From contig WFPH01000204.1 of the NCBI GenBank assembly GCA_015487645.1, positions 1 through 34,416 on the forward strand: a stretch of 34,416 bases of DNA, read 5' to 3'. Positions 7,034 to 14,229 of the stretch are shown one piece after another (positions within the stretch are counted from its first letter, which is position 1; the number at the start of each line of letters is the position of its first letter). The notes beneath the pieces are model-generated. The model was not told where the DNA came from. It searched no databases and was given only the letters and a program-made list of their open reading frames with translations. A program made the position numbers and the translations under genes. Origin of the DNA: Thermosulfurimonas sp. (GTDB lineage: Bacteria > Desulfobacterota > Thermodesulfobacteria > Thermodesulfobacteriales > Thermodesulfobacteriaceae).

Positions 7034-8143
7034 ATGGCGGAGAAGAAGGTCAGACTTGCCATTGTGGGCGTCGGAAACTGTGCCAGCTCTCTCATCCAGG
7101 GCATCTATTACTACAAGGAGAAAGGCCTCGAGGCCATCAAGGGTGTGATGTTTCCGGAGATCGGTGGTTATCATCCTTGGGACGTGGAGGTAGTGGCGGC
7201 CTGGGACGTGGACGCCCGCAAGGTGGGCAAGGACGTGGCCGAAGCCATCTTCTCTCCTCCTAACTGCACCACGGTTTTTTACCCGGATGTTCCCAAGACC
7301 GGGGTTAAGGTGCGGCGGGGTAAAACCCTTGACGGCTGCGCCGGGCACATGAAGGATTACCCCGAGGGGCGGACCTTCGTGCTCTCGGAGGAGAAGGAAG
7401 ACGAACTCGAAGATGTAGTGGCGGTCCTCAAGGACACCGGGGCGGATGTTCTCATTAATTATGTGCCCGTGGGTTCGGAGGAAGCGGCCCGCTTCTATGC
7501 CGAGGCCTGCCTCAGAGCCGGGGTGGCCTTTGTGAACGCCATGCCCACCTTTATCGTCTCGGACAAAGAGTGGGGAGAACGCTTCACCAAGGAGGGCATT
7601 CCCGCGGTGGGCGATGACATCAAGAGTCAGGTAGGAGCCACCATTGTGCACCGGACGCTCGCTCAGCTCATGATTGACCGGGGGGTGCCCATCAAGCGCA
7701 CTTATCAGCTCAATTTCGGAGGTAACACCGACTTCCTCAACATGCTCGCCCGCGAGCGCCTCAAGACCAAGAAGGTTTCGAAGACCGAGGCGGTTTCTAG
7801 CCTCATTCCCTACGATATAGGGAGTGAAAACATCCACATTGGACCCTCGGACTACGTGCCCTGGCTCAAGGACAACAAGATCGCCTATATCCGGCTCGAG
7901 GGTGAACTTTTCGGTGGGGTGCCCATGTATATCGAGCTCAAGCTCAGCGTGGAAGACTCGCCCAACTCCGCGGGCTCGGCCATGGATGCCATCCGTTGTG
8001 CGAAGCTCGCCAAGGATCGGGGGATCGGCGGGCCGCTCATTTCCATCTCGGCCTACACCATGAAGCATCCCCCGGAGCAATATCCGGATTGGAAGGCCCG
8101 TCAGATGACCTTGGAGTTTATCGAGGGTAAACGTGAACGATAA
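7034..8143 (+). CDS. ino1: Inositol-3-phosphate synthase (Ino1/MIPS)
   Basis: The 369-residue enzyme is predicted to convert glucose-6-phosphate to 1D-myo-inositol-3-phosphate with NAD+ as internal cofactor. The N-terminal Rossmann loop is AIVGVGNCASSLIQG, then come NYVPVGSEEAARFYAEAC, VNAMPTFIVSD and GDDIKSQVGATIVHRTLA, the catalytic core signature, followed by LNFGGNTDFLNM and SVEDSPNSAGSAMDAIRCAKLA. The length fits the compact prokaryotic form (about 360-390 aa). The ATG has AAGGAGGGGAGG just upstream. In bacteria and archaea the product feeds inositol phospholipids or the compatible solute di-myo-inositol phosphate in thermophiles; which applies here cannot be told. It overlaps the next gene by 11 bp. 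Confidence 0.93.
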   Translation: MAEKKVRLAIVGVGNCASSLIQGIYYYKEKGLEAIKGVMFPEIGGYHPWDVEVVAAWDVDARKVGKDVAEAIFSPPNCTTVFYPDVPKTGVKVRRGKTLDGCAGHMKDYPEGRTFVLSEEKEDELEDVVAVLKDTGADVLINYVPVGSEEAARFYAEACLRAGVAFVNAMPTFIVSDKEWGERFTKEGIPAVGDDIKSQVGATIVHRTLAQLMIDRGVPIKRTYQLNFGGNTDFLNMLARERLKTKKVSKTEAVSSLIPYDIGSENIHIGPSDYVPWLKDNKIAYIRLEGELFGGVPMYIELKLSVEDSPNSAGSAMDAIRCAKLAKDRGIGGPLISISAYTMKHPPEQYPDWKARQMTLEFIEGKRER

Positions 8144-8852
8144 TCCGGAGATCCGTACTTTTAGCGATCTTTTACGGATACTCCGGAGCCGTCCGGAGTG
8201 GTTGGATGAGTTGCGTTCTGTACTTCTTACCGCGGACCTCTTGGAGCTCCCCCGTAAATTTGAGGAATTTATAAGACATCGGTATCCGGAATTAGAGAGG
8301 CGTATGGGAGCGCAGGAGGTCCGCCTGTCTCGTATAGAACGAGATGTAGACCAGCTTAAGAATGATGTAGATCAGCTAAAGAAAGACGTAGACCAACTCA
8401 AGAAGGATGTAGAGCAACTTAAGAAAGACGTAGAACAGCTAAAAAAAGATGTCGCCAGGCTTAAGGGCGACAATTTCGAGCGTAAGGTCAGGGAAAAGGC
8501 CCCCTCTTATTTCGGGCGGGTCCTTCTCCGCTGTCGGGTGATCTCGGCCGAGGATCTCGCCGATCTGGTGGACGAGGCCTTTGAAGAAGGACGAATTACG
8601 GAGGAGGAAAGACTGGAGGTTTTGCGCCTGGACGTTCTGGTGAAAGGTAAGCTTAAGGAGTCTAAAAAAGAAGCCTGTCTGGCCGCGGAGGTTTCGCTTA
8701 CGGTGGACGTGGAAGATGTGGAACGGGCAGCCAGAAGGGCCGAAGTCTTGAACCGTTTAATGGATTGCCCGGTGTTACCGGTAGTTATAGGTGAAAGGGT
8801 TGCCGAAAGGGCCTGTCAGAAGGCTGAAGATTTGAAAGTAATCGTAGTTTGA
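8133..8852 (+). CDS. Coiled-coil protein with PD-(D/E)XK-like C-terminal domain, unknown function
   Basis: The 239-residue protein starts with GTG at 8133, within the end of ino1 and after GAGGG. Residues 1-65 are helical. Residues 71-112 are six perfect heptads of the form DVxQLKx, a parallel coiled coil. The C-terminal domain (about 115-239) contains LRLDVLVKGK, then LAAEVSLTVDVEDVERAARRAEVL and a final LPVVIGERV strand. This resembles the many uncharacterised cyanobacterial and thermophile proteins with a restriction-endonuclease-like fold; here the usual E-x-K reads E-V-S, so catalysis is doubtful. It has the same general layout as the 1450-2277 gene, but the two are not close paralogues. 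Its place in the ino1-dapL operon gives no clear functional clue. Confidence 0.7.
   Translation: MNDNPEIRTFSDLLRILRSRPEWLDELRSVLLTADLLELPRKFEEFIRHRYPELERRMGAQEVRLSRIERDVDQLKNDVDQLKKDVDQLKKDVEQLKKDVEQLKKDVARLKGDNFERKVREKAPSYFGRVLLRCRVISAEDLADLVDEAFEEGRITEEERLEVLRLDVLVKGKLKESKKEACLAAEVSLTVDVEDVERAARRAEVLNRLMDCPVLPVVIGERVAERACQKAEDLKVIVV
8343..8468 (+). repeat. Six tandem 21-bp units encoding DVxQLKx heptads
   Basis: Six consecutive 21-bp units (unit start GATGTAGA or GACGTAGA) lie within the coding region and encode DVDQLKN, DVDQLKK, DVDQLKK, DVEQLKK, DVEQLKK, DVARLKG. Third positions differ between units, so this is a selected coiled coil rather than a fresh duplication, although unit-number variation between strains is plausible. 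Confidence 0.85.
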
Positions 8853-8873
8853 AGTTCTTAAAGGAGGCTTGCG

Positions 8874-10037
8874 GTGTTCGAGTTCTCTCACCGTCTCCAG
8901 AAACTTCCGCCCTATCTTTTCGTGGAATTAGATCGGCTCAAGGTTGAGGCCAAGGCCCGGGGTATGGATGTGATTGACCTCGGGGTGGGGGACCCGGATC
9001 TGCCCACCCCGCTCCATATCGTGGAGGCCGGCAAGCGCGCGCTCGAAAAACCCGAGAACCATCATTACCCTTCAAGTGTGGGGATGCTGGCCTTTCGGGA
9101 GGCGGCTGCGGAGTGGTTCAAACGCCGTTTCGGAGTAGAACTCGATCCCGCCACCGAGGTGGTAACCCTGATCGGTTCCAAGGAAGCCATCGCCCACTTT
9201 CCCCTGGCCTTCGTGAATCCCGGGGACGTAGTTCTGGTGCCCACCCCGGCCTATCCGGTCTATCACATCGGAACTCTATTTGCTGGGGGAGAGACCTACT
9301 ATCTTCCGCTTACCGCGGAAAACGACTTCAAGCCCGATCTTTCGGCTATTCCCGGAGAGATCCTTTCCCGGGCGAAGATCCTTTGGATCAACTATCCCAA
9401 CAACCCCACCACCGCGGTGGTCACCAAGGAGTGGTTCGCCGAGGTGGTGGCCTTTGCTAAAGAGCATAACCTCATTGTGGCCCACGATGCGGCTTACACC
9501 GAGCTTTACTTCGACGACTATGTACCCCCGAGCATCCTGGAGGTGTCCGGAGCCAAAGAGGTGGCTATCGAGTTTCACAGTCTTTCCAAGACCTACTGCA
9601 TGACCGGTTGGCGGATTGGTTTTGCGGTGGGCAACCCGGAGCTGGTCAAGGGGCTTACCACGGTCAAGAACAACGTGGACTCCGGATGTTTCCAGGCCGT
9701 ACAGGAGGCTGGCATAGCGGCTCTTACCGGCCCACAGGATTGTGTGGAGGAACACCGGCGCATCTTCGACGAACGCCGACGGGTGATGCTTGAGGGTCTC
9801 CAGAAACTGGGTTTTGAGGTGCACCCGCCCAAGGCCACTTTTTACCTTTGGGTCAAGGTGCCTGAGGGGTATTCTTCGGCGGATTTCTGTGCCCGTTTGA
9901 TCAAGGAAGCAGGCATCGTGGTCACTCCCGGAAACGGTTTCGGGGATCCTGGAGAAGGGTATTTCCGTATAGCTCTTACGGTGGGTAAAGAACGACTTGA
10001 GGAGGCCCTGGGACGCCTGGCGTCCTTAAACCTTTAA
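8874..10037 (+). CDS. dapL: LL-diaminopimelate aminotransferase (class I/II PLP aminotransferase)
   Basis: The 387-residue PLP enzyme most resembles DapL, which converts tetrahydrodipicolinate directly to LL-diaminopimelate for lysine and peptidoglycan. Features are the N-terminal RLQKLPPYLFVELDRLK and VIDLGVGDPDLPTP, the YPSSVGMLAFREA substrate loop, WINYPNNPTTAVV, HDAAYTELYFD and the PLP-Lys motif HSLSKTYCMTGWRIGFAVGN, with a C-terminal GEGYFRIAL. The start is GTG at 8874 with AAGGAGG at 8861-8867. Related alanine or aspartate aminotransferases cannot be fully excluded. Its TAA stop overlaps the presumed start of folK. Confidence 0.8.
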   Translation: MFEFSHRLQKLPPYLFVELDRLKVEAKARGMDVIDLGVGDPDLPTPLHIVEAGKRALEKPENHHYPSSVGMLAFREAAAEWFKRRFGVELDPATEVVTLIGSKEAIAHFPLAFVNPGDVVLVPTPAYPVYHIGTLFAGGETYYLPLTAENDFKPDLSAIPGEILSRAKILWINYPNNPTTAVVTKEWFAEVVAFAKEHNLIVAHDAAYTELYFDDYVPPSILEVSGAKEVAIEFHSLSKTYCMTGWRIGFAVGNPELVKGLTTVKNNVDSGCFQAVQEAGIAALTGPQDCVEEHRRIFDERRRVMLEGLQKLGFEVHPPKATFYLWVKVPEGYSSADFCARLIKEAGIVVTPGNGFGDPGEGYFRIALTVGKERLEEALGRLASLNL

Positions 10038-10549
10038 TTACGGCTTACCTCGGCCTGGGGTCCAACTTGGGAGACCGGGCCGAGAATTTGCGCTGCGCCC
10101 TCACCTCTCTTCTTGAAATCCCCGGAGTCTTCCTCCGGGAGGTCTCAGCAGTATATCTCACCGAGCCGGTAGGCTTTTCTTCCGAAAACTGGTTTTACAA
10201 CCTGGTAGTGGCCGTGGAAACGGCCCTTTCGCCTTGGGAGCTGGTAGCCCGGGGACTTGAGATCGAGCTTGGTCTCGGACGGGTACGGGAGGGCGGCCTA
10301 TCCGACCGGGTGGTGGACATTGATCTCCTTCTTTATGGGGAGTCGGTGCTCCAGGGCCGCTGGGTCCAGGTGCCGCATCCCAGACTCCACGAGAGGGCTT
10401 TCGTGCTGGCTCCGCTTTGCGAGCTTGCTCCGGATCTCAGACATCCGACCCTTGGCCGGACGATGTGCGAGCTCCTGCGCGAGCTCTCCCCCGGGCCAGA
10501 AGTGCGCCGCCTGGGAAGACTTTCTCTCCCGATTGCCGGCTTCGAGTAG
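10037..10549 (+). CDS. folK: HPPK, 2-amino-4-hydroxy-6-hydroxymethyldihydropteridine diphosphokinase (apparent ATT start)
   Basis: FolK transfers pyrophosphate from ATP to 6-hydroxymethyl-dihydropterin in folate synthesis. The frame encodes the family's opening AYLGLGSNLGDRAENL, then TEPVGFSSENWFYNLVVAVET, LGRVREGGLSDRVVDIDLLLYG (the two Mg-binding Asp in DID) and VPHPRLHERAFVLAPL. The first ATG/GTG/TTG in frame is a TTG at 10067 that would delete the essential GLGSN motif. Upstream, the frame is open to a TGA at 9998-10000 and contains no ATG, GTG or TTG; an ATT at 10037 overlaps the dapL TAA (TAATT) exactly as a TAATG coupling would. With it the product is 170 residues, normal for HPPK. The start is therefore either a rare ATT or an ATG changed by mutation or sequencing error. 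Confidence 0.85.
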   Translation: MTAYLGLGSNLGDRAENLRCALTSLLEIPGVFLREVSAVYLTEPVGFSSENWFYNLVVAVETALSPWELVARGLEIELGLGRVREGGLSDRVVDIDLLLYGESVLQGRWVQVPHPRLHERAFVLAPLCELAPDLRHPTLGRTMCELLRELSPGPEVRRLGRLSLPIAGFE

Positions 10550-10571
10550 CACCGGTAAATTGTTTGGGGAG

Positions 10572-10847
10572 ATGATCCGGTTAATTCTGCTTTTGATATT
10601 GATTTTTTTGGTCCTCTGGGCGGCCAAAGGGTTGCTACAGGATCTCAAGAGCCTTTTGGGAGGCCGTAAGGAGGAGGAGGAGGAGGAAAGGATTACTCCC
10701 CTTTCCGACGAGCTGGTCAAGGACCCGGTATGCGGGGTTTACTGCCCCAAAGGCTCGTCCTATAAATTGAAATATAAAGACCGGGTTTTTTATTTCTGTA
10801 GCCCCCAATGCCGAGAAAAGTTCTTAAAAGAACAAGTTTCATCCTGA
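10572..10847 (+). CDS. Small membrane-anchored YHS/TRASH-type protein
   Basis: The 91-residue protein starts at ATG 10572 after GGGGA. Residues 3-18 form one hydrophobic helix (LILLLILIFLVLWAAK), followed by a basic segment and an acidic run of six Glu (34-39). The C-terminus, KDPVCGVYCPK and YKDRVFYFCSPQCREKFL (Cys 54, 58, 76, 80), is a small zinc- or metal-binding knuckle of YHS/TRASH type. It resembles the PP0621-like proteins found next to peptidoglycan or pilus genes. A metal-sensing or binding role is possible but not shown. The end overlaps the lytic transglycosylase gene by 40 bp. Confidence 0.8.
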   Translation: MIRLILLLILIFLVLWAAKGLLQDLKSLLGGRKEEEEEERITPLSDELVKDPVCGVYCPKGSSYKLKYKDRVFYFCSPQCREKFLKEQVSS

Positions 10848-11383
10848 TTCTTTTTGCCCTCGCTTTTCCGGTCCGGGCAGACATCTATCGATATGTGGAC
10901 GAAAATGGACGGGTTTATTTTACCAACGTTCCTCTGGGGCCGGGCTGGAAGATTTATCTGCGTACACCGAAAAGAAAAAAACTTCACCGGAGAGGATGGG
11001 ATAGTCTTTTTGAAGAGGTGGCCCGGGCCGAGGGGCTGGATCCGGCGCTTCTCAAAGCCGTGGCCAGGGTGGAGTCTGGGTTCAACCCCCGGGCGGTTTC
11101 CCCTAAAGGGGCCTTGGGCATGATGCAACTTATGCCGGAGACCGCCAGGATGGTGGGGGTGAGAGATCCCTTTGATCCTCGGGAAAATCTTTACGGGGCA
11201 GCCCGTTTTCTGAAAAGACTCCTTATGGAGTTCGGCGATCTTAGTCTGGCTTTGGCCGCTTATCACGCGGGCCCAGAGGTCGTGAGACGTTTCCGAGGGC
11301 TTCCCCCTTATCCCGAAACCCGGCGTTATGTGAAGCTGGTCTTGCGGTATTACCGCCTGTATCGTTATCGTTCGGGGCTCTGA
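10808..11383 (+). CDS. Periplasmic lytic transglycosylase (SLT domain, DUF4124 N-terminus)
   Basis: The 191-residue protein has a signal peptide (MPRKVLKRTSFILILFALAFPVRA, cleaved about residue 24, followed by DIYRYVDENGRVYFTNVP, a DUF4124-type segment). The goose-lysozyme-like SLT domain follows from about residue 65: ARVESGFNPRAVSPKGALGMMQLMPETA contains the catalytic Glu (E89) and the GxMQLMP motif, with YGAARFLKRLL, LALAAYHAGPEVV and PYPETRRYVKLVL downstream. It would cleave glycan strands of peptidoglycan non-hydrolytically, for wall remodelling or for assembling envelope machines. It is translationally overlapped by the YHS protein gene. Confidence 0.9.
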   Translation: MPRKVLKRTSFILILFALAFPVRADIYRYVDENGRVYFTNVPLGPGWKIYLRTPKRKKLHRRGWDSLFEEVARAEGLDPALLKAVARVESGFNPRAVSPKGALGMMQLMPETARMVGVRDPFDPRENLYGAARFLKRLLMEFGDLSLALAAYHAGPEVVRRFRGLPPYPETRRYVKLVLRYYRLYRYRSGL

Positions 11384-11462
11384 GGTCGATTTCTGCGGTC
11401 GCCGGATCGATTTTTCTATGTTATGGTGGGAGAGTCATTCTTAGGCGAGAAGGAGGTTAAGT

Positions 11463-13301
11463 ATGCCCAGGTGGAATCCGGACAAGAGGCTCCTTGAACA
11501 TGTGCACACCAGGTTCTGGCAGCCGGAACTCAAGGACGTTTCCGAGCCCAATCTCATGAAGGAAATCTTCCCCTATACGGATGTACCCTATATCGAGTTC
11601 GATCACCGTTATGTGCCTCCAACCCCGGCCCGGGATATCTGGATCACCGATACCACCTTCCGCGATGGCCAGCAAGCCCGTCCTCCCTATACCGTTCAGC
11701 AGATCGTAGATCTTTACAAGCTCATGCATCGGCTGGGGGGGCCAAACGGGGTCATTCGCCAGAGCGAGTTTTTCCTTTACACCCAAAAAGACCGGGAGGC
11801 CGTGGAGAAGTGTCTCGAACTCGGTTACCGTTATCCAGAGGTCACGGGCTGGATCCGGGCCAAGGCCGAGGATCTCAAGCTGGTTAAAGAAATGGGTCTC
11901 AAGGAAACCGGGATCCTCACCTCTTGCTCGGATTACCACATCTTTCTCAAGCTTAAGAAGACCCGCCGCGAGGCCCTGGAAGGATACCTGGCCATCGTCA
12001 AGGAGGCGCTTTCGCTGGGGATCGTGCCCCGGTGCCATTTCGAGGATGTGACCCGGGCCGACATCTACGGTTTCGTGGTTCCCTTTGCCGTGGAACTTAT
12101 GAAGCTCAGGGAGGAGTCCGGCATTGATGTCAAGATCCGGCTCTGCGACACCCTGGGGCTTGGGGTTCCTTTCCCGGAAGCGGCCCTTCCCCGGAGCGTG
12201 CCCAAACTGGTGCGGGTCCTCATCGAGGAGGCCGGAGTGCCGGGCGAGCTTCTGGAATGGCACGGCCACAACGACTTCTATAAGGTGGTCATCAACGCTA
12301 CGGCAGCCTGGCTTTACGGGTGCGCGGCCGTGAACTGTGCCCTTCTGGGATTCGGGGAACGCACGGGTAACACCCCCCTTGAGGCCATGATCTTCGAGTA
12401 CATTGCGCTGCGCGGCACCCACAACGGAGTGGACACCACAGTCATCACGGATATCGCGGATTATTACCGGGAGGTTCTGGGAGAAAAGATCCCGGCCAAT
12501 CAACCCTTCGTGGGCTCGGAATTCAATGCCACCCGGGCCGGGATTCACATCGACGGTCTCCTCAAGAACGAGGAGATCTACAACCCCTTCGACACCAAGA
12601 AGCTGCTCAAACGGCCCATTGGGATCATCATCACCGACAAGAGCGGCACTGCCGGTATCGCCTACTGGATAAACACTCACTTCCACCTCAAGGGCGATCA
12701 GCAAATCGACAAGCGTCACCCCGGCGTGGCCAAGATTTACAAGCATATCATCAAGCAGTACGAGGCCGGGAGGATCACCTCCATCTCGAACGAGGAAATG
12801 ATGCAGCTCGTGCGGAAGTACATCCCCGAGCTCTTTGTTTCGGATCTCGACCGCATGAAGGCCCGTGCCGAAAAGCTCCTTACCAGTCTAGCCGAAGAGC
12901 TGGCCGAAAGGCCCGAGATCCGCTCCATGGATCCGGAGAAGATCGTGCCGGTCCTGCGGGAGTTTCTGGAGGAGCACCCCTACATCCAGTTCATCTATGT
13001 GGTTAACAGCGAAGGCCGGCGTATAACTCCCCTCATCACGCACGTGGAAGACCGGGGGCGCTATGAACATCTCCTCAAGGATGAGGATTACTCCGACCGT
13101 CCGTGGTTCCTAGAGCCCTTCAAGACTGGCCGGGTCTACGTCTCGGATTTCTACTCTTCCAAGGTTACAGGGGCGCTCTGCCTTACGGTTTCGGCCCCGA
13201 TTCGGGACCGTTACGAGGAGATTGTAGGCATACTCGGTATGGACATTCGCTTTAAAGAGCTTCTCAAGATGGAGGAGGAGGACGAAGAAGAGAATCCTTG
13301 A
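11463..13301 (+). CDS. DRE-TIM acyltransferase, candidate Re-citrate synthase, with C-terminal Cache sensor domain
   Basis: The product has 612 residues. Residues 55-420 form a HMGL-like TIM barrel of the isopropylmalate/homocitrate synthase family: ITDTTFRDGQQARPPYT (R67, D68), WHGHNDFYK (H267, H269 as metal ligands) and GFGERTGNTPLEA. The N-terminus, the TFRDGQQ variant and a size close to the 72-kDa Re-citrate synthase reported from Syntrophus suggest condensation of acetyl-CoA with oxaloacetate with Re stereochemistry; isopropylmalate, homocitrate or citramalate synthase remain alternatives. The LeuA allosteric domain is replaced by about residues 460-602: YIQFIYVVNSEGRR, DYSDRPWFLEPFKTGRVYVSDFY and LTVSAPIRDRYEEIVGILGMDI, the pattern of a Cache/PDC ligand-sensing domain, followed by an acidic tail. 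No membrane segment is present. AAGGAGG at 11450-11456 precedes the ATG. Confidence 0.82.
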   Translation: MPRWNPDKRLLEHVHTRFWQPELKDVSEPNLMKEIFPYTDVPYIEFDHRYVPPTPARDIWITDTTFRDGQQARPPYTVQQIVDLYKLMHRLGGPNGVIRQSEFFLYTQKDREAVEKCLELGYRYPEVTGWIRAKAEDLKLVKEMGLKETGILTSCSDYHIFLKLKKTRREALEGYLAIVKEALSLGIVPRCHFEDVTRADIYGFVVPFAVELMKLREESGIDVKIRLCDTLGLGVPFPEAALPRSVPKLVRVLIEEAGVPGELLEWHGHNDFYKVVINATAAWLYGCAAVNCALLGFGERTGNTPLEAMIFEYIALRGTHNGVDTTVITDIADYYREVLGEKIPANQPFVGSEFNATRAGIHIDGLLKNEEIYNPFDTKKLLKRPIGIIITDKSGTAGIAYWINTHFHLKGDQQIDKRHPGVAKIYKHIIKQYEAGRITSISNEEMMQLVRKYIPELFVSDLDRMKARAEKLLTSLAEELAERPEIRSMDPEKIVPVLREFLEEHPYIQFIYVVNSEGRRITPLITHVEDRGRYEHLLKDEDYSDRPWFLEPFKTGRVYVSDFYSSKVTGALCLTVSAPIRDRYEEIVGILGMDIRFKELLKMEEEDEEENP

Positions 13302-13302
13302 C

Positions 13303-14229
13303 CTGGTCGCGGGAAAGCGCCACCGTCTGCCCGAAGGACGCTTCACCAATCCGTGGCTGGAGGGTGAAGGCCCGGCCCTCATTGAGATCCTCAAGTGGAA
13401 GGTCACCCGGTTCCTAGAGAACCGGGTGACGAAGACCTTTCCCATCCGGGTCGAACACCCCGAGCCCGAGGCCCTGAGTGAGGGGGACCTCCTTTGTTTT
13501 CTGGGGCACAACACGGTATTCCTGCGCCTAGCGGGCAAGATTCTCCTTTTTGACCCCATTTTAGGAGCCATCGGAGGGGTGGTGCGCCGTCGGACCCCGC
13601 CTCCCTTATCCCCGGAGAAGCTTCCCCGGGCGGACCTGATCCTGATCTCCCACGCTCATCTGGATCACCTGGATCGCTTGACCCTCAAAAAGCTGGCCGG
13701 GGGCTTTATCCTGGTGGCCGGCTCAGGCACCAGGAAGTACCTCGAGGGCGAGGCCTTGGTAGAACTCGATTGGCTGGAAGAGGTCTCCTTGGCGGGCCTA
13801 AGGGTCCTGGCCCTGCCTTTACAGCATTGGGCCCAGCGGGGACTTTTCGACTATAACCGTAGTCTCTGGGTGGGCTATCTGGTGGAAATAGGGGGGCTCC
13901 GACTCTTTTACGGAGGGGATACGGGGTATTTCGAGGGCTTCCGGGAAATAGGAGCGGAGTTCGGCCCGTTTGATCTGGCCCTTTTGCCCTGTGGAGCTTA
14001 CGAGCCACGGAGTCTCATGGCCCCTTTCCATATGAGTCCGGAGGAGGCCGTACAGGCGGCTCTGGATCTGAGAGCGAAGCTGGCCGTACCCATTCACTGG
14101 GGAGCCTATCTCCTGGGGGATGAGCCTCCGGAAGAGCCGCCCCAACGTTTCGCCGAGGAAGCCAGGAGGAGGGGCCTTAAAGTCCGGGTGCTCTATCCCG
14201 GGGAGATCTTCAGGCTCGATCGTTTTTGA
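13303..14229 (+). CDS. Metallo-beta-lactamase-fold hydrolase (NAPE-PLD/UlaG-like)
   Basis: The fold's zinc motif HAHLDH is encoded at 13651-13668 (LILISHAHLDHLDRL), followed by LFYGGDTGYFEGF, LLPCGAYEPRSLMAPFHMSPEEAVQAALDL and VPIHWGAYLL, typical of the NAPE-PLD-like/L-ascorbate-6-P lactonase-like branch. The first ATG/GTG/TTG in frame is a GTG at 13426, but the codons before it (RHRLPEGRFTNPWLEGEG, encoded about 13324-13377) match the conserved GRFxNPW opening of this branch, so the true start is further upstream. The frame opens after a TAG near 13230 and has no canonical start there. A CTG at 13303, two bases after the upstream stop, is used here; an ATC at 13294 is another option. The substrate is unknown. 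Its last 20 bp overlap the convergent rng gene. Confidence 0.78.
   Translation: MVAGKRHRLPEGRFTNPWLEGEGPALIEILKWKVTRFLENRVTKTFPIRVEHPEPEALSEGDLLCFLGHNTVFLRLAGKILLFDPILGAIGGVVRRRTPPPLSPEKLPRADLILISHAHLDHLDRLTLKKLAGGFILVAGSGTRKYLEGEALVELDWLEEVSLAGLRVLALPLQHWAQRGLFDYNRSLWVGYLVEIGGLRLFYGGDTGYFEGFREIGAEFGPFDLALLPCGAYEPRSLMAPFHMSPEEAVQAALDLRAKLAVPIHWGAYLLGDEPPEEPPQRFAEEARRRGLKVRVLYPGEIFRLDRF
13402..13430 (+). other. Perfect 12-bp inverted repeat (stem-loop) inside the hydrolase gene
   Basis: GTCACCCGGTTC (13402-13413) and GAACCGGGTGAC (13419-13430) are exact reverse complements separated by the 5-nt loop CTAGA. The structure lies in coding sequence and buries the GTG at 13426. There is no T-tract, so a rho-independent terminator is unlikely. 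Confidence 0.85.

Noticed and set aside
8343..8468. Six regular 21-bp repeats as a possible CRISPR or minisatellite
   Set aside because: There are no spacers, and the units are in frame and encode a heptad coiled coil within a good gene.
11457..12746. Long antisense frame (429 codons) opposite the Re-citrate-synthase-like gene
   Set aside because: It is a shadow of the codon bias in the plus-strand gene, whose catalytic motifs are intact. The same applies to long antisense frames at 6968-8080 and 30964-31941.
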